A stretch of 64,000 nucleotides of DNA from Galdieria partita (lineage: Eukaryota > Rhodophyta > Bangiophyceae > Galdieriales > Galdieriaceae), in the NCBI GenBank assembly GCA_025991245.1, contig BQMJ01000072.1, positions 1-64,000 of the forward strand, given 5' to 3'. Position numbers and translations under genes: made by a program. The notes beneath the pieces are model-generated. The model saw nothing but the letters and a program-made list of their open reading frames with translations, was not told the origin of the DNA and did no database searches. This document shows, piece by piece, positions 1 through 11,000 of this stretch; the stretch's first letter is position 1; each line of letters starts with the position of its first letter.

Positions 1-621
1 CCTAAATAAACCCTAATAAACCCTAAATAAACCCTAATAAACCCTAAATAAACCCTAAATAAACCCTAAATAAACCCTAATAAACCCTAAATAAACCCTA
101 ATAAACCCTAAATAAACCCTAAATAAACCCTAATAAACCCTAATAAACCCTAATAAACCCTAATAAACCCTAAATAAACCCTAAATAAACCCTAATAAAC
201 CCTAATAAACCCTAAATAAACCCTAAATAAACCCTAATAAAACCCTAATAAACCCTAATAAACCCTAAATAAACCCTAATAAACCCTAAATAAACCCTAA
301 TAAACCCTAAATAAACCCTAATAAACCCTAATAAACCCTAATAAACCCTAAATAAACCCTAATAAACCCTAAATAAACCCTAATAAACCCTAATAAACCC
401 TAATAAACCCTAATAAACCCTAATAAACCCTAATAAACCCTAATAAACCCTAAATAAACCCTAATAAACCCTAATAAACCCTAATAAACCCTAAATAAAC
501 CCTAAATAAACCCTAATAAACCCTAATAAACCCTAATAAACCCTAAATAAACCCTAATAAACCCTAAATAAACCCTAATAAACCCTAATAAACCCTAAAT
601 AAACCCTAATAAACCCTAATA
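1..621. repeat. Telomere repeat array (chromosome end)
   Basis: The window opens with an unbroken tandem array whose C-strand units are CCCTAATAAA (10 bases) and CCCTAAATAAA (11 bases), mixed irregularly; the G-strand is TTTATTAGGG or TTTATTTAGGG. One unit near 238-246 has an extra A. The array is near-perfect up to about 621 and then decays over 30-40 bases. The C-rich strand reads 5' to 3' inward, as expected for a left chromosome end. The mixed unit length suggests telomerase template slippage at the run of T or A. This is seen directly; the taxon it points to is inference. Confidence 0.97.
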
Positions 622-3084
622 GAACCTAGTAAAACATCAGTAAAGCCTGAATAAGAAAGAAAAATGCATATTCTTTTCTGTCAGGCTACGTGTATTTTAG
701 AGTTCACTGTCTTTTTTTCGTGAATGCATGAAAGAAGAAAGTCCTTCAATTCCATCAATCGTTTTACGCTTGCTTCTTGTATAATTATTTAAGCCGCAAG
801 TTTTTATGAAGGTTTTTCTAATGGCCATATGACTTTTGGTTTGTTCTTCTTTTTGTTTGTGGATTTGAGTTTGATTGCGGGAACACTTAGAATCCCAAAA
901 AAAGGTTTACATGTTATCGTTAATTAATTGTCGTCCTTTTTTGCTTAGTCGGCTTTTTGGTGTGTTGTGTCGATTAAAAATTTTAAGTTGTTTGCTTCAA
1001 TAAAGATTTTTTTGGTTGATTTTAGCCTTGTTACCTTTCTCTTTTGTTGTCCAAGTTGTAAAGCAAATTATTAAAGCTTTTATTACATTTTTTTTGTTCT
1101 TAGCTTAGTCCCTATATATTCTGTAGAGAATCCTCGAGTTTTCTTACAATGGATGAATGTTCTTTTATTTATTCTGTTTATATTTTTCAATAGCATATGA
1201 GTTTGGGTTAAAACAGTACTAAACCTTAATAAAATTTCATTGAACCTGATTAAAAGAGTTCGTATTGCCCTGTATCAGACCATCCGCGTTTGAACAATTA
1301 TCACTGTCTATGTCATATTGATTTGTTAAAGAAAAAAGCGATGTTTTTCTATGAAGACCTTTTTTTCCTATTAGTCTCGTAAAATTAGTCAATTTTAAAT
1401 GGTGCTTCTTGTTTTGCTAGTGATAAAATGACTCGCCTTGTGAGCCAGTTTTTTGTATGTTTGTATTTGTTGTTCATTAAGGGAAGACTGGAAATTTAAG
1501 GAAAATTTTAAAATGGTATTTTTAATTCAAAGCTCTTTTGAGTTGAAGCATTTCTCTGCTGCTTTGCAATAATTCGAATTTGTGAGGCATTTGGAAATTG
1601 TGACCATTTTCCTTAAGTAGCTCCTTTTTGTTGTCATTAGCATTATTACCGACGTTCTTGATTGACCAAGTGGAACAGTAAATTTATATGTTTTTTACTT
1701 TTTTTTTGCTTTGTCTGATATTTGTGCCAAATCTATTTGGTGTAAGATCCTTTTGGTTTCTGATATTGGATGAATTTACCTTGAAGCACCCTGTTAATAT
1801 CTTCCAATTGTATTTGAAAGTTTAGTTAAATATGCCTATTTTACTAGAAATTATACCCTAAAGAAGCCTAGAAAACCAAAATAAAGAAAAGTTCTTATTG
1901 CTTTTAGCCAGGGCATACCTAATTTTTTAATCCATTGCGCTCTAGTTGTCTCAAAGTAGGAGTACGCAAAGTAAATTGGTTGTGTCTGGTTTCTTATTTA
2001 TGCTTTTTGTCAAAGAATAGCTACGTATTTTTTATTTTTTATGCTCGTTGTGCTCCTGACCAAGTTTGGTTTCCTGTCAGCTACATTTTGTTTAAGATCC
2101 TTTTGGATTGGAAACTAGAGTTTGTTGTTACATTCCTCGTTTAATTCAGATTTTTTAAAATTCACAATTTTCTGCTTCTTTTGTTGCATTGTTTTGAGAT
2201 TTCAAGTCCTTCGTTTAAATGGTACTCTTCTGGCTAGTTTAGTCTAAAAAACGAGCAATGTACGCGAAGAAGTCGTCGCAACAGTTGAGCAATCTGTCAC
2301 AATTAACATTTTCCTCTCTTTATTCTTTGTTGTTTTCGTTATTGCATTCAAGGGTTGTCCCTTCTTTTTACTACTTTTCTATAAATGAAAAAAACATTTT
2401 TCTTCTGTATTTAATTGTCATATAGCAAATGAACTCCCTTTCATTAAAAGCATTGTATTTTTTTTCTACGAGCCGATTGCTGTAACGTGTTAACTTCGTT
2501 TCACACGGTCGACAAATATCTACCCCACGAGAACAGGTTCAATGTATTGATGATGTAATCAACATGTGGTATATGAAAATTCTTCAATATATCCTCTTCT
2601 TTCTATTTCTCTGATTTCTCATTCTATGGTTTGCTCGTAAAATTGGTATTTGTATTATTTCTTTAATAAACTTTGGATACAAGTGTAGCCCTTATAATGC
2701 AAAGATTGCCTATTCCCCTTTGATACAGTGCATAAATGCCTCTTCAATACCTTTTCATAATGCCATTATGATAGAACTGAAACTAAAATGCTGAAATCTT
2801 TTTTTTTTTAGTGTTGCCATTAATTTTAAAAATTATTGAATTTTTTATGCAATAATGCTACAGTAATGTTTCTCGCAAATTTGTCTTTTCATATAGGTTT
2901 GTATGGGTATTGGTAACGATAATGATATTTCTTCATTTCCTTTTCTTATTAAATTCGTTGATATCTGCAGTGCATATATAATGAAAAACTTCCCGATTTG
3001 GATAGTTTCGAAACTTTTGTTTCGATCGTTTTACCAAGACTTTCATGGTTGAACCTTATGAGAATCGTCTTTATTAAACACTGA
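622..3084. repeat. Subtelomeric tandem unit, copy A
   Basis: A 2.5 kb AT-rich block that begins in decayed telomere-like sequence and has a matching copy at 3347-5885. Shared landmarks in the same order include the stretch with AATGCATG/AATGCATA and CAGGCTAC near 663-690, GGATGAATGTTC near 1150, GGATGAATTTACC near 1767, CGAGAACAGGTTCAA near 2529, and a GTTTCGATCGTTT segment near 3018. No reading frame longer than about 70 codons is kept in both copies, so I see no gene in it. The plus strand is strongly T-rich. Confidence 0.85.
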
Positions 3085-3346
3085 TAGTAAACCATAAGCA
3101 GACCGTATAGTAAACCTCAGTAAAATCTCAATAAGAAAGAAAAATGCATGCTTCCTTCGGCCAGGCTACACACATTTTACAATTCAATTATTTCTTCTTT
3201 CATGTATGCATTCCAGGATCCGCTTTATTCTATAATGCTTTTTACCATTGCTTCTAATGTAATCAGTTTTGTCGCAAATTTTTAATGAGTATTTTAAAGA
3301 TGGCGTTATGACTTTTATTATTGGCTCTTTTCGGTTAACCTTAATA
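3085..3346. repeat. Truncated subtelomeric unit, copy B
   Basis: About 260 bases matching only the first part of copies A and C: decayed telomere-like lead-in, then the AAGAAAGAAAAATGCATGCTTCC segment, the CTTGCTTCTAATGTAATC segment and the GTCGCAAATTTTTAATGAG segment. It stops near 3330-3346, exactly where a short telomere-like tract starts. It reads as a unit broken off after its first tenth and then joined to the next copy through telomere sequence. Confidence 0.75.
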
Positions 3347-3380
3347 TTCCCTAACATTCCCTAATAAACCCTAATAGTAC
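3345..3380. repeat. Interstitial telomere remnant
   Basis: The stretch CCCTAACATTCCCTAATAA and the bases after it (CCCTAATAGTA) keep two to three recognisable telomere units inside the subtelomere, at the junction between the truncated copy B and full copy C. Such a tract is expected when a former chromosome end was capped or joined and later buried. Confidence 0.75.
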
Positions 3381-5885
3381 ACCATAAGTGGACCCTATAG
3401 TAAACCCTCAGTAGAACCTCAATAAGACAAAAAAAATGCATGCTTCCTTCTACCAGGCTGCACTTTTTTTGCAAGTCACTCATTTTTTTTCATTAATGCG
3501 TTAGAGAAGCCGCTTAATCCTATCAAGCTTTTTACCCTTGCTTCTAGTAGAATCAATTATGTCGCAAATTTTTTAGGAGTATTCTAAAGATGACGATGTG
3601 ACTTCTTTTATGAGCTTATTTCTGTTCTGCTTCTATTTGAGTTTTACTGCGAGAATGCTTCAAACGTAAAGAGAATGTTTACATTTTACTCGTAAATATT
3701 GGTCGCCTTTTTTTGTTTAGGCATTTTTCTGTTGTTTTGTGTTGATTGAAAAGTTTAAGCGGTTTGCTCAAATGGAAACTTTTTTGTAGTAATTGTTATT
3801 TTTGACATTGTCGTCTTTCATTGACCAAGTTGTAAAGCAATTTTTAAAGCTTTTATTACATATCAGTTTTCTTTGTTCTTCGTTGAAGCCTTATATGTTG
3901 TGCAAAGGATATTCGTGCTTTCTTATAATGGATGAATGTTCCTTTTTTTATCCTGTTAATATTTTTCTATAGTGTGTGACTTTGGATAAAAACAGCAATA
4001 AACCTTAATATAACTTATTAAACACTGATAAAAAAGCTCCCATTGCCCTGTACCAAAACATCCGCATTTGAATATTTATTGTGTTCTCGGTCATCACAAT
4101 GCATTAGAGAAAGAAAATGAATTGGTTCTACCAAAAACTCTACTTTTGCTTTTAGTCTGGTGAAAATAATTATTTTTAAGCTGTGCTGCTTGTTTTGCCA
4201 GTGATGAAGTGACTTGCCTTATGAGCTATCTTTGCGTACGTTGGTATTTTTTGTTTGTTACTGGAAGACCTGGGAATTTATTGAAAATTTTTAAGATGCT
4301 ATTTTTTAAAGCTTTTTTCAGTTGTAGCATTTCTGTTGCTTTGCAGTAATTCGATACGTGAGGTTTTTAGAAATTGTGAGTATTTTTCTTGATTGGTTCC
4401 TCTTTGTTGTTATTGACATTATTACAGTAGTTCTTGATTGACTGAGAGGCACATTAAAGTGATAGAGTATTTTCATATCATGATATTTTGCTTTGTCTGG
4501 TATTTTTGCCGAATCTATTTGGTGTATGATCCTTTTTGTTTATTATATTGGATGAATTTACCTTGAATCACGCTGTTAATATTTCCCAACAGTATTTGAA
4601 ATTTTAGGTAACTATGCATGTCTAACTTGAAATTATATCCTAATGAAACCTAATAAAACTGAAATAAGAAAAAAATCCTTATTGCTTTTAGCCAGGACAT
4701 TCATAGTTTTCCAATTCATTGCGCTCCAGTTGTCTCAAAATAGGAGTGTTCAGGGTAAATTGCTTATGTCTGGTTTCTTAGTTATGTTCTTTGCCAAAGA
4801 ATAGCTACGTATTGTTTTATTTTTTTTTGCTTGTTGTGCAGCTGACCAAGTTTGGTTTCCAGTCAGCTGCATTTTGTTTGAGTTTTTTTTTTAAAATGGA
4901 AACTGGAGTAAGTTTTTAGATTGCTTCTTTTGTTCAAATTTTTTTGGAGTTCACATTTTTCTGCTTCTTTTGTATTGTTTTGAGATTTTAGGTGGTTCGT
5001 TTGAATGGTACCCTTCTGGTGTCATAAATCTAAGACGCGAGCATGTACGTGAACAAGTCGTTGCAACAGTAGAGCAATCTGACACTACTAACATTTTCAT
5101 TTCTTTGTTTTTTACTGCTTTCATTGTTGTTTTCAAGGATTGTCCATCCTTTGTACTACTTTTCCTCCAATGAGAAAAAAAATATTTTTTCTTCTGTATT
5201 TCAATGTGGTATAGTTGCTAAATTCACTTTCATCAAAAGTATTGTATTTTTCTTCTTTGTGAGCAGTTTGATGTAACTTTTTTACTTCGTTTCACACGGT
5301 CGACAAATGTCTACAGGACGAGAACAGGTTCAAGGTACTGATGATCTAAGAGACATGTGGTATATGAAAACTCTTCAATGTATTCTCAAGTTTCTATTTC
5401 TCTAAATGCTTATTACTCTATGGCTTCCTTATAAAATTGGTATTTGTATTGTTCCTTTGACAAACTTTAGAGTCAAATGTAGCCCTTATAATGCAAAGAT
5501 TGCTATTCCCCTTTGATGTATTGCATAAACTTCTCTTCAATACCTTTCCATAATGCCAATATAATAGAACTGAAACTGAACTGCTGAAATCTTTTTCTTT
5601 ATTCTTTTAATATTGGCATAAATTTTATAAATTCTTGAACTTTTTTTATGCATTAATGGCACAGTAATGTTTCTCATAAATTTCTCTTTTCATATTAGTG
5701 TGTATGGGCATTACTTAGTAACGATATTGATATTTCTTTATTGATGTTTCTTATTAAGATCGTTGCTATCTTCAGTGCATACATAATAATAATAGTTCAA
5801 TTTGGTTAGTGTCGAAACTTCTGTTTCGATCGTTTCACCAAGACCTCTATGGTTGAACCTTGCCCTATGAAAATCGTCTTGAAAT
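3347..5885. repeat. Subtelomeric tandem unit, copy C
   Basis: Second near full-length copy of the 2.5 kb unit, collinear with 622-3084. Its end shows the same GTTTCGATCGTTT and ATGGTTGAACCTT landmarks near 5832-5860 that end copy A near 3018-3055. The copies differ by many substitutions and short indels spread evenly, so the duplication is not recent. No supported gene. Confidence 0.85.
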
Positions 5886-8800
5886 ATCTGTCTTAGATAT
5901 CAAAATTTAAGTAGTGCTTTTTCGTCACTTTATTGTATTCTACTTGCAGTGTTATTGAAAATGTAAACAATTGGTAGGTAGTTTTTACTTTCTAACGGCC
6001 TAAAGGTTCTGCTTGTTTCAATCTGTGAGTACACTTAACTTGAAATATTGTGTCGCTATATATATTTAGCAAAATATGAACAATGCTTATGGTATTCTTG
6101 GATTTTCAAAATCAAAACTTTGTATTTTGGTAAACTTTTCGGGCCGCCTTTTATCTATTCTCAACATTGTCAAACTCCGAATCAATTTGTTGGTTTTTCA
6201 TGTGCGGACTCTTATGCCATAGATTTTTGTTCTATTGTTATTTTATAAGAATGACTGAATTAGAAGATTCAATCATAGTTTAGGCTCTTTGTTAACATTT
6301 CAAAACGTTGACTTTCTTTATCCTTTCTCTTCTAGTACTACTATCTTTGTTCCTTTTGTGTTTTCTGTCTTATAATCCTTGAATGTGTAATGAAGCTTCT
6401 CTAGGTTTTATTTCACCTATGTACTAAACTGTTCGAGGTGAGAATACAATGATTTTTTGTATATGCAGATTTTTTCTACTCTTCTTTTTACTAAATTTCG
6501 CATTATCACCACTGTCTACCCCTGAGAACAGCTAGGAATACTGATGCCATAAAAGCCAAGTTATGCATTGAAATTCTTCAATTTTTTCATGGGCCGACCT
6601 TATTAAATTCTTTCTTTTTCTATAGACTCTGTTCGAGACGACATTTTTCTAGCTCTTCTAATGAAACGTAGATAATTTTACAAAAAACAGTTAAATTTTT
6701 TATTTGAAAAGACACGACTTTTCATTCCTTTTTCTAAAAGGCATGTGTTTTTCGCAATTCACTAGATCGTCGTAAAAGAATCTAGTAGAATATAAAGTTA
6801 AGTGGTTTAGAATCGGTTAAATACTTTTGAAATTGTGTCAACATTCTCGAAGATTTTTGTGAATTTGCTAATTTATCTCGAGTGACAAAGTAATTCTTAC
6901 TTTAAAATCTTTTGGGAATCACCCCCACAGTTGTATTTGTATTGCATGTAAGCGATATCCAATTGTTTCATTTGTTTCACTTTTATTGAAGTTTTTAATT
7001 TTTGGGGGGAACTGAGCAATTTGGTTATGAATTCGATATATTACGAAATCTAAATCTGGTAATTTTTACACCTAACGTATTGCATGGCTTGTTTCAATAT
7101 AGTCGTCTTCGATATTGAAAGGCGACAGTTTTTCGAAAAGTAGAATCTTGCAACTGTTGGTTGTTACTATATGGCATCTTTTATAAGACACTTTTTTCGA
7201 AAAAAAAAAATTTTGCTTTCTTATGGTAACTGGATCCATTGTGTTCTATCCTATGTTGATCGGCATAATATTATACACGAATTGTACTGTCGATATATAT
7301 AATGAAGACAAAGCAAGCCACACTCTTCTCATAAGAAGGCCTCAAATGAATTAAGTAGTTGCAATCTAGCCACAAAAGTTCAACTTTTTCTGTAGCATCT
7401 TGGACATTATATGCTTGATGTCAGTTTGACTATGCTTTGAATAACAGCTTGTAGGGAAACATATCTCTCAAGAGCACCTTTCCTCCATGAGTTTGTTGTA
7501 TTTTTATTCTTGTTCTTTGGAATCATCCTGTTGTTTTTGTTTCTTTCCTTCTTAAATATATAAAATTTCTTTTAAGTATTTCAATTTGACAAAAGCACTG
7601 AATTGTTTCCGACTGAGAATAAGGTAGGTTTTTCGTTGAACATGCATTTTGGACACTTCTTCTTACTATCTTTTGCATTATCGATCAATGTTCGTTGAAG
7701 AAAACAATTAGAGATATGCTTATTCAATAAAGACAAGTAGTATTTGAGAATTCTTCAACTTTCTAGAGATTCTATTTCTCTTGCTGTCTTTCTCTTCTCT
7801 ATGGGTTATTTTCAAAATCGCTATCTGTATCGTTCATTTATAAGTCTATAAGTGTACGAAAGAAAGAAACGTTACAACGATCTAAGAAAAAAAGAATTGT
7901 CTAGTGTCCTCTGACATACGTCATGTGCTTTCCTTCAATGAATTATGTTCTCGTGAAACCAATGTTATAAAGCAAAGAATTATTTAATAATTCAAATATT
8001 TTGACTTACCTTGTTGCTTTCTTATTGGGTAGTGTTTAAGTTTTGTTTTGCTTGTTGATCTATTCGTGTCAATTCATCTTCGCCTATGAAATCTTCATCC
8101 CCTAACATACTCGTGCACTTGTACTGCTTTTGACTGATCATAAATTTTCTCTAGTACTTGTTTTGGGGAAACGTTCTCATTGGTTTGGAGCTAACATAAT
8201 TCATTATTTACTTGAAATCTTGCAAAACTAAATTGGCTCCGCTTTCCGTTTTTTGCAACAGGACTATTTACCATCTACTGTATCAGAGTCTTTCTCGATT
8301 CGCTGACAGTGCTTTGAAGAGTACAACCTTGTTTCGCCCTATTTTTTTCCTTATGTTGTCCTATCTATCACTTAGCAATTTGGCAAAACAGGTTTTTATT
8401 TTCTTATGATCATTGTATACTACTTATTTCATTCTGTGCGTATCTTTGTATACTATAATGCTACTTTGCTGATTGTATATATATTGAACCAAAAGAGAAA
8501 CAATACCATACATATGCCATAAAAAAGGCTTTCAATTGAAAGAAGCAGTTAACAATGACAACATTAATATTCCATCATGTCTGCTGTTCTTCCTCTTTCT
8601 TGTTGCTTTATGTCTACCTGGTCAATACTTTGCGCAATAACTATTAGAAAATTATATCACTGCTTAGCATTTTTCCTTATTGGTCGTATTGTACTTTCAC
8701 TCTTTTTCTCTACAATCAATTTGTTCTTCTTTGTTTTCTTATCTTTGAATACTTTTTTAGTCTTTTAGTATGCATTGCATAATATTTTGGTTTCTTCCTA

Positions 8801-11000
8801 GCTCTCTTCTCTAGAATTTCCTATTTGGAACTCTTTTTTTTGGAACACCTCCAATCGAAATTCAATTTCTTCCATGATTTCCATAAGAACTTTCAATGCG
8901 TTTTGCTTTTCATACTTATCTAGCGTCCAAATCGATACTTGGTCAATCGAAATCAAAAGAATGTGTTGTACAGAGGCACAAATTCATTTCTATGCTTTAA
9001 TAGGAAGCAAGAGCAAGATTGAGACTGGATGTCTATGTTAGTGACACAACTTGAAATACTGTGACACTTGCGAAGTTGCAGGAGAAGCTCTACTTGTAAA
9101 TATTCTAGTGTACTTGCAAACTGGCTCAAAAATTTCCAACTATGTCATGTATGCAAAAATTCACCATAGAGATTTTGAATCAATCGTTGGTCTTTCCTCA
9201 ACATTTCCAGAGGACAATGGAGTATTAAAGAAAAGCTTGGTAAGTTCGAATCGTTTACTCCTTCATTTCTGTTGATTTCGACCCACCACTAGTCATTTTT
9301 ATATTTACAAATAAATAGCACTCTAGCCATTTTTTAGACAGTTGGAGCTTACTCTTGGCTAATCGTGAAAAAGTTCATATGAAACAAGAAAACACAAATT
9401 AGTATATACAAACCAATTGCTACAACTTTTTTCCACAAATATCTGCTTTAAAAAAATTTCGAAAAGTTTTTGAATTTTGTCGAGAATTGGCTACGTAGAA
9501 CAAAACATAGCCCATGACAGCCAAAAGGCAATAGAGGAAAGTGAGGGGAAATGAATCAATGAACCCTCATGTGAACTCAAATAACTGCTTACTGGATTTC
9601 CCAACGACCCAGCTTGGATTCTAATTCAGCCTAGTAAAATCTACAATGCAACAAGTTTTTCATTTGCTACACAATCTACTAAGGTTCTATATATTATTTG
9701 CTAGTATTGTTTCGCAGATATCACTTTCTAATTTAGTCGCTTGTAAAGAATAGAGGTTTCTTTGTAAAATTGCATTTCTTCTTGTTGAGTGTGTATGGTT
9801 TTTGAATATGTAATACTTTCCAGGTAGTATTTTAGGTGTTTTTGATGTTAATCTTTTTCCTCTTTCACATCACACTGTAATTGGAAATGATTTCAGCATT
9901 ATGCATTATAGACAACTTTATAGTTTTAATGTATTTTATTCTGAACTTTTTGTATGGTCCGCTTTTATATGTTTTCCTAATTGTTTTAATTTGCCACTGG
10001 GTTATATAAAATTCGTAAAGTCTTTCTTCTCTTAGACTTCCTGTAATTTAGAAATTTGATTGTGTTTGTCCTAAGAAATCCACATTTTAGAATAATTCCG
10101 ATTTATTGATTGGTAAAACTTGAATGGTCAATTCTAGCCTTTGTCTTGTTTTAAGAATTTGCGTTGATTCTTTGCAGTCTCTCTGTTTACACCTTTGTGA
10201 CTGATAGTGTCTAAACGTTGAGTTTCTCCTCTCCTGAATTGGGTTAAGGCATAGGTAAATTGCCAAGATTCGATTTCTTAGATATTATCAAATGTATTTT
10301 CCTTCTATTATGGTCTTTTTTTGTACTGTGTATTACAGTTGGTGTTTGTCTTTCTTTCTTGGCTACAAGTCTTTCTCGTTTGTATATAAATGACAAGGTA
10401 GTTTGTCTATAAATGAAATTGCGGTCGTGTACATTTTTTATTATCAATTGAATAGAAAAAATTGCTTGCCTTTCAGACATTTTTATCATTACAACAATCC
10501 AAAGGTTGGCTAGAGTTCTTCTTGTATAATTAACTAGTCACGAAATTCAGCGTGTATTCATTCATGGACGCTAGATTTCTACGTTAATAAAATTTTAGCA
10601 ACCGCACCCACCAGTATGAAGATCGATCGTTCAAGTAAGCAGGGTATCAAAAATAAATTACTAATTTCTTGCTCAATTTTGCTTTGTAACGTAGGAAGAT
10701 CCTGGAATATCTTGCGCATATCTAGGAATGTTGCTCAGTCGAGTAATTTAATATGCTGAAAGAATCGCTGTCTAAAATGAGCAATGTATTTATAAATTCG
10801 TGGATAGTTGTCAATTGGTATACTTTGTATTTCTCAGGCTTTTTATAGAATTATACGTTGTATAGTTGATTGTGATTTCCCAATAGAAAGAGAGGACTAT
10901 TTAATTGCCTACAGTAATACAATTCAAACAATATCCTTTCCGAAACTGTGTCTCACAAACTGTCAACTGCTAAGTATTTATAGACTTGAGCACAAAAGAC
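5886..11000. other. Gene-free T-rich subtelomere with diverged repeat copies
   Basis: About 5 kb with no convincing gene. Several pieces still resemble copies A and C: near 6490-6620 (CTGAGAACAG... followed by AAATTCTTCAATTTTT) and near 7480-7900 (CCATGAGTT, CTTTTAAGTATTTCAATTTG, GAGAATTCTTCAAC, CTATTTCTC, TAAGTCTATAAGTGTA). The short open frames here have no recognisable domains and are what an AT-rich sequence gives by chance. Best read as the older, eroded part of the same subtelomeric array. Confidence 0.6.

Noticed and set aside
1935-9275. Short open frames of 60-75 codons in the subtelomere (for example 1,935-2,144, 8,212-8,409, 8,577-8,768 and 9,051-9,275)
   Set aside because: They are rich in Phe, Leu and Ser as expected from T-rich DNA, are not kept in the second repeat copy, and show no domain.
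10244-10489. 81-codon minus-strand frame
   Set aside because: Low-complexity Lys/Ile-rich translation of AT-rich DNA; no domain and no context for a gene.
622-11000. CRISPR array or satellite interpretation of the subtelomeric repeats
   Set aside because: Units are kilobases long and diverged, with no short identical repeats separated by unique spacers.
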